From Bettongia penicillata ogilbyi (taxonomy: Eukaryota; Chordata; Mammalia; Diprotodontia; Potoroidae): 64,000 bases of DNA. Under the pieces are notes generated by a model, which searched no databases, was not told the DNA's origin, and worked only from the letters and a program-made list of their open reading frames with translations. Where the stretch lies: contig JAJHZJ010000014.1 of the NCBI GenBank assembly GCA_023548195.1, positions 12,500,718-12,564,717 of the forward strand, in the 5' to 3' direction. Position numbers and translations under genes: made by a program. This document shows, one piece after another, positions 33,597 through 44,390 of the stretch; positions within the stretch are counted from its first letter, which is position 1, and every line of letters starts with the position of its first letter.

Positions 33597-34714
33597 GTAT
33601 GGGGGTGAGGGCACAGTGTTCAGACTGCCTCGATGGACCTGCTAAGCACTGAGCAGGAAACTAACCAGGGTTCCCAGGGCAGTAGTGGGGAAGAGCTGGA
33701 ATCCCAGGGCAAGCAGGTTCTTGGGAATAAAAACATGTGCTCAGTTAAAAGTCTTCTATGATACTGGGGAATTAGAATGAAACTGAGGCATCTTGGGAGT
33801 AAAGCCTGTAGAACTCTTAGGAAAGATGTTGCAGTTTTCCAGTAAATAGTCATAACTGCAGAGTGGCTATGACCCCTTCAGGTCAAGGGTGAACACTTAA
33901 AGTCCAGTATGAGAAGATCACTGTATCTAAAAAGGACCTGGAGTTAATGAACTTAATATAAATGCACATTATGATATGACACCTACCAAACCAGTGCAAT
34001 CTCAGTTGATATTGAAAGGTAGTCCAGGACATGGAAAGTATTATTCTCACTGTGTTCTACCTGGGCAAATCACCTTTGAAGTACTGAACACAGATTCACT
34101 TTTTGTTACCACATTTTTCAAAAGAATGACAAGGAGGAAAGTTATCACAATGGTAAAGGAACTCTGTTATGTCATATCAGAATGGGGTAAAGTAACAGGG
34201 GTTACTTCTCTAAGAGTAGAAATGTCTATGGGATAGGGGAAGAGGGGAGAAAGGGGAGTGGCATGATGTATATCTTCAACTATTTGAAGGATTGTCAAGT
34301 GGAGAAAGAATTAGACTTATTCTGCTTGGTACCAGAAGGCAAAGTTGAGGAGCTCTGGTTAAAAATTGTAAAGAGTTTATTTTAGTCTGGTCATGAGGAG
34401 AAACTTCCTAATAGAACAATCCAAAAGTAGAATGAATACTTCAGGAGAAATTGGGTTCCCCATCACTGAAAAGTTTTCAGGTAAAAACTAGATGATCTTT
34501 CATTAGTTGTGGTACAAGGGGAATTGCTGTTCAGGAGCCTATGTGACTCTGAGGTTCCTGCTAAGTCAGATTCTGTAGTTCTATGAGAATAATATGAGCA
34601 TGCAGGTAGAGTTTGGGGACAAATAAGGAAAGATTGAATGATAGACTAAGGGTCCCCAAAAGAGTCTTTGGGCCCTGCAGAATTGTTGACTAACTAACAT
34701 CTGTCTTCTTTCAG
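33597..34714 (+). other. Intron hinge to CH2
   Basis: The 1.1-kb intron has no recognised gene. It ends CTGTCTTCTTTCAG at 34714. Confidence 0.8.
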
Positions 34715-35035
34715 CATGTGAGGTTCCTGGACCATCAGTATTCCTCTTTCCCCCAAACCCTGAGGATACCCTCACACTCTCAAGAATCCCTAAAATCACT
34801 TGTATGGTGGTTGATGTGAGTGATCCACCAGATGTTCGTTTTACCTGGTCCAAAGGTAATAAGGAAATAGACAGTCCAAAGCCAACACAGAAGAAACTAA
34901 ACAATGGCACCTTTCAGGTGGTCAGCACTGTCTCTGCAATCCACCAGGAATGGCTGAGTGGCATGGAGTATACCTGCAAAGTTGAAAACAAAGAATTACC
35001 ATTTCCTGTGAAAAAGACCATCTCCCATACTAAGG
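34715..35035 (+). CDS. IGHG: IGHG exon CH2
   Basis: The Fc domain that carries the conserved glycan and the Fc-receptor and C1q contacts. It encodes 107 residues from ACEVPGPSVFLFPPNP to TISHTK, in phase with hinge and CH3. Ig-fold cysteines are Cys30 (KITCMVV) and Cys88 (YTCKVEN), with Trp45. The sequon Asn64-Gly-Thr (LNNGTFQVV) aligns with the human Asn297 site. The lower hinge reads EVPGPSVF, one residue shorter than the human IgG1 ELLGGPSVF. His77 (AIHQEW) matches human His310 of the FcRn site, whereas Ile253 appears as Leu22. The loop NKELPFP keeps the Pro corresponding to human Pro329. Donor G|GTAAGA at 35036. Confidence 0.97.
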
Positions 35036-35962
35036 GTAAGAAGATTGGATGTCTTGGAGTCACAAATGGGTTCAAGCTTGTCCTTAGCCCTAAAGACTTC
35101 CTCTAAGAGGTCAGGGACTCTATTACTCCAAAGAAGGTGCAACTTCTCTAACTTCAGGGTGTGGTAGAAAGAGAACTGCTGGATTTATTATCTTGAGCAC
35201 AAAGTTCTGAGAGATACAAATGAGTCTCTCAGTTTTATAAGTAGGGGCAATGAACATCAGGAAGAGAAGTTTCTTAGCTTCACAGATGCTCAGATCCACA
35301 TGTCCTCACTTCCAGATTGGGCTTTTATCCCTAGAAATTGAATCCTTTTACAGGCTCCGCACACAGAGGAATTTATTCAGTGGTGTACTGAGAATCAAGA
35401 AAGAGTGAGCAGACAAATTGAAATTTAAGAAAACTTGCAAGTAGGGAGTGTGTGGTGATGTTTAAAGGTAGGGAGGAGGGGAGTTTCATGAAAAGCTACT
35501 CAATCAAGTTGTGCTTACTCCTTTTTTCCAATATTTCTCCATTATTCAAAACACCCTAAGTCTCTCTTCATAAGCCCGAGAGGGCATATGGTTTCAGAGG
35601 TGAACAATGCTTGATGAGGACATAGTAAGGTCAGGATTCCTTTGTGGGAGAGTTTGCCCCTATGACGAGAGGAGATTGTGTCTTCAGTGGGTAAGGGGGT
35701 TAAGGAAGTATTAAGAAAAGTCAACACTCATGATTCCCAAGTAAAGGGAACTGAAATTAGAGGAAGAGTCTAGGAAAAACATGGCATAACCAGCAAGGAT
35801 CTCAATAAATTGCAAAAATAGGAAGAGACTTGGGGAGGGAGAAAAGAGTTATGTGATGACATCTTACTCCCTTTAGTTTCCAGAGTTTGTTCACCTAAAA
35901 TACTGTAGCAGAGAGACCTGGCCTCCCCAGGACAATGCTCACATTTTCTCCTCTTCCCAAAG
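35036..35962 (+). other. Intron CH2 to CH3
   Basis: The 0.9-kb intron ends CTCTTCCCAAAG at 35962. No other feature recognised. Confidence 0.85.
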
Positions 35963-36291
35963 GTGACAGAAAGAAGCCTGAGGTGTATGTCTTTGCCCCC
36001 CATCCTGATGAGTTGAAGCATAAAGATACTGTTAGTATTACCTGCTTCGTGAACAATTTCTTTCCTCAAGAAATTGTTGTTGGATGGCAAAGCAACAACA
36101 ATGTAGAGTCCGAAGATAACTATTCCACCACCGAACCAATAAGGGAAGAGGACAGCTACTTTGTCTATAGCAAGCTCAATGTGAAGAAATCAAAATGGCA
36201 AGAGAATAACCAGTTTACCTGCACAGTGATGCACGAGGCCTTTCCGAACCAAATTTCCCAGAGGACAATCTCTGCACCCCCGGGTAAATGA
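35963..36291 (+). CDS. IGHG: IGHG exon CH3 with secreted C-terminus
   Basis: The terminal Fc domain, which forms the CH3-CH3 dimer. It encodes 109 residues from (G)DRKKPEVYVFAPHPDEL to ISAPPGK, with TGA at 36289-36291. Ig-fold cysteines are Cys28 (ITCFVNNFFP) and Cys87 (FTCTVMHEAF), with Trp42. The last codons hold the regulated membrane donor CCGG|GTAAAT (GT at 36284-36285): use of it removes the Gly-Lys-stop and joins M1, while polyadenylation at 36526 keeps the secreted end. The FcRn-contact loop reads MHEAFPNQISQ, lacking the histidines at human positions 433 and 435. Asn53-Tyr-Ser is an extra potential N-glycosylation site. Confidence 0.97.
36284..36289 (+). promoter_or_regulatory. Membrane-form 5' splice donor embedded in CH3
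   Basis: GTAAAT lies within the codons for the C-terminal Gly-Lys and stop. Splicing from CCGG at 36283 to AA at 39412 gives an in-frame Gly-to-Glu-Leu join, as in other mammalian gamma genes. Confidence 0.92.
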
Positions 36292-36305
36292 AAGAGCAAA
36301 GAGAA

Positions 36306-36314
<9 letters not shown>

Positions 36315-36353
<39 letters not shown>
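36315..36353 (+). repeat. (CA)n microsatellite in the secreted 3' UTR
   Basis: There are 39 bases of pure CA, preceded by CACACATA from 36307. It begins 31 bases downstream of the membrane donor and 24 bases after the secreted stop. Confidence 0.97.
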
Positions 36354-36357
<4 letters not shown>

Positions 36358-36525
36358 CATCCCCTCCTCTATGAATAGCTACTTTGGAGGACTTCCCTGT
36401 CTGGTTCTTTCCTTATCCCAATTCTCTACCATGGGGCCTTCCTTCCTTCACATTTTACAGGGTCTGGTGATGGAAGCCCCACATGTAAATTGTAAATGTA
36501 AACATCCCATTATCCACAAGAAAAC

Positions 36526-36531
36526 AATAAA
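36526..36531 (+). terminator. Secreted-form poly(A) signal of IGHG
   Basis: The first AATAAA after the CH3 stop, 235 bases downstream, followed by a GGTTCTTTCTGG-type element near 36570. The distance is usual for secreted Ig heavy-chain transcripts. Confidence 0.88.
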
Positions 36532-36698
36532 ACATCCAGCACCATATCTGCAATCCCTCTGACTGGACTGGTTCTTTCTGGAACTGACCCCTGGGAACGT
36601 ATTAAAAAAGGGGAAGTATTGTCCAATCCTGCAGCTGGCACCAATGTTAGTAGTCATGGTAATCAAAGAACACAGTTCAAAAACCTCTTTCTCATTGA

Positions 36699-36777
36699 GA
36701 GGGAGAGAGAGAGAGACAGAGACAGAGAGAGAGACAGAGAGAGACAGAGAGACAGAGACAGAGAGAGGGAGGGAGGA
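36699..36777 (+). repeat. (GA)n/(CAGA)n low-complexity tract
   Basis: A purine tract of GAGAGAGACAGAGA units in the CH3-M1 intron. The open frame through it encodes only Arg-Glu/Asp repeats. Confidence 0.95.
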
Positions 36778-36779
36778 GG

Positions 36780-39411
36780 GGAAGAGTTGACCTCATATCT
36801 CAGCCCACTAAACCTCAGTAAGAGCTCTTTTGGTGGAAAAAGGACCTACATGGAATCTGTCACTACTGCCAACCAGGGGCTCATGTTACAAAGAACACAG
36901 GGCCACAAACAAAGGGTTAATAGCAATTTAACATGCTAGAGCTAAGTAAAACAGACATACATGAGAATTTGATTAGGGAGCCTTCTGTGTGTCAAAGCTT
37001 AAAGGTATAAGATGTCACCCTAAACCAAAGGGACATACAGACTGTGAGTCATTCCCATATCCTCACAATTTCCATTCTATCTACTTCACTCTACCTGTGG
37101 GAACTGTCCCCAGGGATTTACAAAGTCTTACAGGGATGTGCTATAGAGTGACTAGAGGGGCTTCCCAAAGTATGATCTCACAAATTTATTGTACATGGCC
37201 ATGACTTAAGATAATGTGTCCTTGTGAAGCCAGTGAGCTTATAAGTATGACTATGAATTTGTCTTAAGTGTGTGTGTGTATGTGTGTGTGAGTGAGTGTG
37301 TATGTGGTGTGTGTAAATACATGTTTGGCAGACAAAATTTAGTTAATTGAATGAATATTTTTAAGTTTTGACTATATAGACTGAGACTTATTGGGTGAGT
37401 GTATGAATATGCTTTTTCATCAATTGGTATGTGAATTTATGTCATCTTTTATATTTGTGTAAAATGCCTCCTCTATGTGTGACGAGTAACTCATCTCCTC
37501 TCACAAGGTAGGCTATAGCCCCAATATTCTTTTTCCTTTCAATGAAATAATTCACTCTTCTATCCACACCCAGACATTCCACACATAAATAAAATATAGT
37601 TGTAAGAAAATGTACTAATTACAATTTACTAACGTACATATCACATTTACTAGTTACGCACAACTTTCACCACCGTGCTGACTTTGTTACTTCTACAAAT
37701 TCACGGAGACTGTAAGATAACTGATCCCAGTATGAAGCCTGGGCTTTCAGACTTCCAGGTTTCAAACCGACTATCTCATTAATATTGATCTGCACCCAAT
37801 TCACCCCATCAAATACACACAAACACTCACTCATTCACTCACTCATTCACATAGGTAGATGAGCACATGTATACACACTGACAAAAACTTATTACTTTTA
37901 TGCCCCCTAAAATAGAATAAAATCATCATGGACAACAGTTGATTAAAATAGTAACAAGCTCACTTGAAAACATACCAGTTTGTATACAATATTACATATT
38001 TTTACTCACCCAAGTCCCTAAAAGTTAAAAAAAACCACACCATATACAGTTGCTCAAGTTACAACGCAGAATATGTGAAGGTATTCTCACTAAAAAACAA
38101 ATCTTATAAATCAACAGTCTCGTATGGATACAAAATAGAAACACACCTACTTTCAAAATAATATTTATATATTCAAAATCATACTCACATTCATGTTTAA
38201 ACCAACACAGAGACAATTCAAAAATGTTCTCATAATAATATAATCAAACATACAGGGACATATTCATTCATTCTCATCTTTCACTTGAACTGGCAATTAT
38301 ACTTATGCTGACAGACACACAGAGACTTGTTTTCATAGGAAGAGACTCACACATGTTCACATTTATCCACAATCAGACTTTAATACTCAGTCACACACGT
38401 AGACTCACTCTCAAAATCAGATGCTCACCTTACAAGTCAATTCAATTCTGCAGTCATTTATTAAGCACATACCATATGCAAAATACACATACATACATTC
38501 ACGTACTTTTGGGCCCTCAAAATAGTTTCTCCTATCCTTTCTGATGCTCCACACAAGACTATATATCCAGAGTCATGTCAAGTTTTTCCCAATGACCTTA
38601 TAAAAGTGCAGTGTCTCACCTAAGGACTTTCTGGAACTATAGTCCTATCACTTAGAAGCAGCTAATCTGGAATAGACTCATATTCAGATTGACATTCCAA
38701 GCCATCAATCAAACCCCAATCTTATCACCCAAAAGGACAAGTAGAGGACAGGAAAAATTAGGAATGACTAGACAAAAGTCTAGGGAAGATCTTTGATATT
38801 GATCCTTGAAAGAACTCAGCTAGAATGAGCAAAAAAATTGGAAAAGAAGCAAAAAGGAAGAATACACCCCAATTCAATTACAGGGAGGACAGATTAGCAT
38901 GTTCCCTAGATGTGCCTTGAATAGTCCAGCAAGAATAAGAAGAGACCCTGAAAACCCATCTCTATTTCTTCCAAAGAAACAGGATTATTCCTAATAGAAT
39001 TGCCACATGTCTGAATGAACTTGGTGTCACCTCCTCAGATCTGTAAGCAGGAGAGCAATGGGGAACCAAGAGATGAAAACAGAATCCAAAAAAGAACAAT
39101 TGCTTACAGAGTGGCTTTTCCTCAAACAACCCTATCTCCATTTCCAATCCACCTTTCCCAATTCTAATCCTCATTAGCATGTACTTCATTTTCTTCTCAT
39201 GAACACAAACCTTTGCCATTCTAATCCGTAACTTCTGTCTCATCTCCATCCCCATTACTTTCCAAACTCTTTTCAATCCCCTCTCTTAGACAATGGAAAG
39301 AGTGAAAGTCGTAGGAGAGCCAAATGTCATGTCTCAGTGGTTCCCCTGCCCTTAACCCTCCACAGAGAGAGAAAAATACCGACTTATCTCCTCCCCTTTA
39401 CCTCTCCACAG
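36780..39411 (+). other. Intron CH3 to M1
   Basis: About 2.6 kb without any gene. A TG-rich tract lies at about 37267-37316, CA/CTCACT-rich sequence at about 37810-37860, and an old repeat-like TCATTTATTAAGCACATACC near 38453. It ends ACCTCTCCACAG at 39411. Confidence 0.7.
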
Positions 39412-39542
39412 AATTGATACCAGATGAGAACTGTGCTGAGACCAGGGATGGAGAGCTGGATGGGCTGTGGACTACAATATCTATCTTCATCACTCTTTTC
39501 CTCCTCAGTGTGTGCTACAGTGCTACTGTCACCCTGTTCAAG
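39412..39542 (+). CDS. IGHG: IGHG membrane exon M1
   Basis: Encodes the acidic extracellular spacer and transmembrane helix of membrane IgG, the B-cell receptor form that pairs with CD79a/b. With the split codon it reads [20 protein letters not shown] and then [24 protein letters not shown], 44 residues. The spacer has one Cys for the dimer. The helix keeps the [21 protein letters not shown] core, very close to the human gamma helix, including the polar Ser/Thr/Tyr residues used for BCR assembly. The acceptor follows a pyrimidine tract (CCTCTCCACAG) and the donor is AAG|GTCAGA. Frames on both sides agree. Confidence 0.97.
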
Positions 39543-39906
39543 GTCAGAGAGTCCTATGTATGATTTCTCCCTTGATTTATTCTTACTTTGCCAATGTGCC
39601 CTCCTACTGTGCCATTGAACCCTTCCCACAGGGACTGAAATACCAGTAGAGTTCTGGGTTGTCAACTCAGAAAGTATAAACCAGATTCCATTGGTCAACC
39701 CTATCCTGATCCCATACTGAGGATTTCACTAAACTCTTAGAAAAGAAGATTCCCCCTTTTATTTTTTGTTAGTCCTTCACACTTATCTTCTCTACTGCCC
39801 TGAGTCTTATGGAAGGAGCATGACTGATAAAGGGGAAAGAGAGTGGCTAGGCAGTCCTATCCTAAAACCTTGACTTTCATTCCATCTTTTTTGTGTCATT
39901 CTGCAG

Positions 39907-39990
39907 GTGAAGTGGATCTTCTCCTCTGTGATGGAGTTAAAGCAGCCAATGATCCCTGATTACAGGAACATGATGGGGCAAGGGGCCTAA
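39907..39990 (+). CDS. IGHG: IGHG membrane exon M2 (cytoplasmic tail)
   Basis: Encodes the 28-residue gamma cytoplasmic tail (one Lys from M1 plus 27 codons), from [13 protein letters not shown] to [10 protein letters not shown], ending TAA at 39988-39990. The tail keeps the YRNM sequence, the immunoglobulin tail tyrosine motif that in eutherian membrane IgG recruits Grb2 and strengthens memory B-cell signalling. It is nearly identical to the human tail, differing mainly in the middle. The acceptor CTGCAG ends at 39906 and the frame is phase 0, as in M1. Confidence 0.97.
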   Translation: MKWIFSSVMELKQPMIPDYRNMMGQGA

Positions 39991-40770
39991 GAGAGGGTCT
40001 CCTGCTCCTCCTTGGAGCTTACTCCTGAAGATAGACCTTAAATGGAATGAGTGCCTTCATCATGATTTCCTCAAAACAGCAGAAATGTCTCCACATCACA
40101 ATCAAATTCCTGAACCTGTGTTCACCAGAGGTTTCCCTTAGTATGAGACAAAGACTCTCTGCCTCTTCTATTCCCTAAGTCCAACTTAGGAAACTGGAAC
40201 TTCCATCTAACAAAGGTCTCATTTGCTACCTATTGCCTTTCTCTCATGAGGCCATCAGAAAGAATATGTTCTGCAGAATAGGGATGCAAAGGAAAAGAGA
40301 ATAGAAGCAACATGGCCTACAGCATCATATCTGTACAAGACATGATGGATAGATGTACTCATATTCGTTCCAATCAGTGTTTCTCCTTTGACATTTCTTT
40401 CATGTAATATTTGTGATTCATGTTTGTCCAGGCCTATGTACACACCTTTCCACTGCTGTGGCTCAGTAAGAGCTAGACTGTAGTGATATCCTCCTTTCTT
40501 TAGTATTACTGGAAATGATGACTTCTGTGCTTTTATTGCTTCATAATTAGTTGTAAGAGAGTAATATTGTAAAACTTATCCTCCTTGCTAATGTATAAAT
40601 TATGTATGCATGACAGGAGAGTTGGGGGAGTATTGAGAAGATGAAGGTAGGCCACAATATATGTGAGATATATTCCCAGTACTGAAAAAGGGCCCCAAAC
40701 TATCACTCCCCAGAATCTGATAGGAGATGGACAAGTGGGTGCCAGGAAATAAAGAAAGTTAGACAAAGGG
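39991..40770 (+). other. Membrane-form 3' UTR (approximate)
   Basis: Non-repetitive sequence after the M2 stop up to the first canonical poly(A) signal. The long minus-strand open frames here have no recognised content. Confidence 0.55.
40748..40753 (+). terminator. Probable membrane-form poly(A) signal of IGHG
   Basis: The first AATAAA downstream of M2, 758 bases after the stop. Mammalian membrane Ig transcripts commonly use a distal signal at about this range. RNA ends would be needed to confirm it. Confidence 0.55.
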
Positions 40771-41019
40771 ATGGTATGGATTGGTGACAAATTAGTCCCT
40801 CCCCAGGGATACTTTAGTTGAGTTTTAAGTCAAAGCCAAAGTTAGCTCAAAGAGCTAAAGGAGAAAGCACCCTTTATTGGATTAGCAAAAATCTCGGGAT
40901 AAAAATTCAATTGTCTATTATTTCTCAGTTCTAAACTCTCTAGGTTGTATCTCTTTTAATTAATAATTTTTTTTTTAACTTGACCTTAATTTCAGACTAA
41001 AGAAGTAATTTTCTATAAC

Positions 41020-41085
41020 AAAAACATGAAATTTGCATGTAGTTGATGATTAATAAATGTTGAATGAATGAATGAATTAATGAAT
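41020..41085 (+). repeat. L2/MIR-type repeat tail with (TGAA)n
   Basis: GATTAATAAATGTTGAATGAATGAATGAA is the typical terminal motif of old L2/MIR-family copies. Confidence 0.7.
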
Positions 41086-41685
41086 CTGAGTATACCAGGG
41101 TACAAGAAAAGGCTGGTGGCAGCAAGAAATAATCCTTAGAAATAAAAAAATTTTAATCCTTGGCAATCAAGGGTATAAGAAATTAAGTAGAATTATGGTT
41201 AAGACAACCCAAAACCTTCCACAGAATCGAAGGTTTCCTGATTAGATGAGCATGAATTTGGATTTGTAGAAAGGACCTGTGAGTTCAATCCAAAGCAACA
41301 AATGTATGACCAGTTCACCTTTGGTATTTTGTATAATACTTTTTAATTACCCACATTCAGTTCTCCACAAGAAACTGAGCACACCAAGACTTGGAGAACA
41401 GGTGGAAAAGAAAGCATCAGTCTAGATCCCTCTCTGGTCCTCAGCAACTTCAAGCTACCTCAGTGCAACCATGAAAGTGTCCAAGGGATAATTAAGCCAT
41501 TGGTCAATAGAATTGTGGCACCTACAACAATACAAAACTTGAGATTAGGACCTTTGGTGAGGGGCTGGCATTCAAATCCAATGCCCTCCACTTAGGGTAA
41601 AAATGGCTTGGATTCACTTATTCTAGGACTCTTTATCTATCTGAAAACATCAGTCTTTCACTGGCAGCCAAAGATAACATATAAC

Positions 41686-41940
41686 CTTGTTATTGGTCAG
41701 TCATGTTCAACTCTTTGTGACTCTGTTTGGGGTTTTCTTGATAAAGATACTGGAGTGACTTGTCAATTCCTCCTCCAACTCATCTTATAGATGAAAAAAC
41801 TGAATAAAACTGAAGCAGACCAAGTTAAGTAATTTGCTTACAATCACACTGCTAGGAGCTATCTGAGGTTGGTTTTGAACTCAGGTCTTCCTGAATTTAG
41901 GCCTGGAGCTCTTTCCATTGCACTACCTAGCTACCAGTAT
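41686..41940 (-). repeat. CORE-SINE (marsupial MIR-like)
   Basis: GGTCAGTCATGTTCAACTC, TTTGGGGTTTTCTTGATAAAG, TTTGAACTCAGGTCTTCC and ACTACCTAGCTACC follow in order: a near full-length tRNA-derived SINE read on the - strand. Confidence 0.88.
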
Positions 41941-42181
41941 ATATACTACAAAGGAACATTTAAGTTGTATATTCAGTCCCCAGGTTTCAACAGCATGATG
42001 CTGACCTGTGTATTAGAAAAGTTTAAGTGGACAGAACACTGCAGAGATCCCATGAGATTGACTTCTTCCTCCTCCTCATAATAATACCTCTGAAGAAATC
42101 CCTTATGTAAAGGTTTCCTAGTCAACTAGTCAATAAATATTTAGTAAGTATATGTTACGTGCCAGGCACTGTCCCAAGTGT

Positions 42182-42279
42182 GGAAGGAAGGAAGGGAGGA
42201 AGGAAGGAAGGAAGGAAGGAAGGAAGGAAGGAAGGAAGGAAGGAAGGAAGGAAGGAAGGAAGGAAGGAAGGAAGGAAAG
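42182..42279 (+). repeat. (GGAA)n microsatellite
   Basis: About 98 bases of near-perfect GGAA units, attached to a degraded repeat end (TGCCAGGCACTGTCCCAAGT) that precedes it. Confidence 0.97.
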
Positions 42280-43039
42280 GACAGACAGACATGGGTAACA
42301 GTGTCAGAGAGAGAAGAAGGTATAAGCTAGAGAAAATATGAAAGCAAAATTGACAACACATTGTCAATGTAAAGTAAAATTGTAACTACATCAGATAGGA
42401 GGGTTAAAAGTCAAGGATGTGAGATTGTGAGCCTGGGTGACTGGAACAATGTTCTTTATGATTTTACAACAATCCCACAAGTCTCTCAGAGTCTTTCCTG
42501 ACTTCTGGGAGTAGTTGGAGTGATGGATTACTTCGATGATCTAAGTGTGTGTTGGTACAGATTAATGAATATTTTATGTTTTAGGTTTTTCTTTTGTGGT
42601 ATAAGAGATAGCTGTCCAATACCTAAGGTATGCTACTTTGTGCATTGAGTAACATTTCTAAGATGGATTCAGTTGATGTTTTGGGGGAAACTCTAAATAT
42701 GACCCTTAACTTAAGTTCTATTTTAAGAGATTTTCTTTAATGAGGAAACACCAAAAATAAATAACTAGGCTCCTGTTGTGAATAAGAATTAATAACAGGA
42801 GGCCCATGAGTCTCTTCATTTCTGACTATGCTACATTCCTTTGGACTGCTCCATCATGTCCTCAGTAACCTCAATAATGGGAACCTCATAGTCCTGCAAA
42901 ATCACATCAGCCTTTGTACTGAGGCCTCATTAATACCCTCTTTCCTGCCTCTCTTCTCCTTGAAAGGTAAAGAGCTGCTCCCAAAGCCTCAATTTAAAGG
43001 CCCAGGTGAGACATTGCTTCATTGCCCACCCAACTGAAA

Positions 43040-43210
43040 TCCTTTGAATTCCATTGTGTTCTCTAGTTGAGTACTTCATCGTGCTCCTATTTTCAATTTC
43101 CTTTTGTGTACTGTCTTCTCCATTAAATTGTGAGTTTCTTGAGGGAAGAGACTATCTTTCTTTTTCATATTTGTATCTCCAGTGCTTAGCACTGGACTTA
43201 GTCTTACTGG
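43040..43210 (+). mobile_element. LINE-2-like 3' end fragment
   Basis: ATTAAATTGTGAGTTTCTTGA followed by a GGGAAGAGACTATC block and a GTATCTCCAGTGCTTAGCAC block matches the L2 3' UTR layout seen again at about 55330-55400. Confidence 0.65.
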
Positions 43211-44390
43211 ATTGACAAGATCAAGAGAAATTCCCTCTCTTTGGAGTCAAGCTCCTTCAAGCACTGAATCTGGTCTGCATGAGTTCACTTAAAGAGCTTC
43301 ACATGGGAGAAGGGTATTGCCTGACACACAGGAGAAAAATATAAATACATTTTATGTTATGTTTATGTCCACATAACACAATAAAAAATTGACAAGGACT
43401 CAAATCATATATTCAGATACTATATATTCATATATAAAAGTTGAAACATAATTAATGGGATGAATAAATAAAAAGTGAAAATTAAAGTTGACAATAAATA
43501 GAGTAAAAGACTTTTTTCAAAAATCATTTAGGTTATGTTGTTGCTAGTGAATAGAAGAGTAATGATGGAAACTGCAAAGTGACATTTAAGGAACTAAAAC
43601 TCAAACAAAAATCAATGAATGGCAAAAATAAAATTGAAGAATGGGCCCAAGATAGATGGAAAAGAATGGTAAGAAGAATCTAATGGGAGGTCTGGATAAT
43701 ATAACAAACTTGGAAAAACAAAGAGAGAGAGTACAGTATCAGCTTAACTGGTATTTCAGCAGGCACTGAAAAACAAAGAAAGCTATAGATCATATTTGAA
43801 AATAAAGTTTGACTGAGTAGAAAAGATAACATCTAGTATATATAAATTCAAATTACTATTAATGAAGACATAATTGGAAAGCTAAAAAATTACAAAAATA
43901 AATTTATAATAATTCAACATTCAATATAGAAAAAGGAAATTATGTCTTTTTTAATTACTCAAGTAACATCTTAATTCTCAAAATTACAGAAGAAGACCAC
44001 TGAAGCACCACAAAAATATACCATAGTATTTTTTTAATGATGGGTCCCAAATCACTGACATGACCATACAGATATGACCATATTGTTTTAATACAAAAGA
44101 CTATACTTCAAAAACTATAAAGAATTTATAAGTAAAAATATACAAGTAATGAGATAACTACAGCAGTAAAGGAAAAATTTTTCAAGCTGACTGAATAAGT
44201 TCTTAACAAAAGTAATAACACATTTTACTTCTTAGTCATTATAATTAATATTGTCTACATATATAAATATGTATTTCATAAATGAAAGGATGGGAATACA
44301 GTTAGGGAATAGAATCATGACTTCATTGGTATAAGGAACTCCCAGATGAAGAAACTCTGTGTAGCAATTCAAATAAGCACCTTTTCTATG
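43211..44390. other. AT-rich intergenic, possibly degraded LINE-1
   Basis: An A-rich + strand with scattered L1-like words (AACTTGGAAAAACAAAGAG, AAATAAAGTTTGACTGAG) suggests very old L1 ORF1 sequence, but nothing firm can be called. Confidence 0.35.

Noticed and set aside
36619..36939. Arg/Glu/Asp-rich 106-codon frame
   Set aside because: It is the translation of a (GA)n/(CAGA)n low-complexity tract in an intron.
41052..41057. AATAAA as the membrane-form poly(A) signal
   Set aside because: It is part of an L2/MIR-type tail followed by (TGAA)n; the signal at 40748 is closer to M2 and outside a repeat.
42155..42367. Phe-Leu-Pro-Ser repeat protein and its complement
   Set aside because: Both are frames through the (GGAA)n microsatellite.
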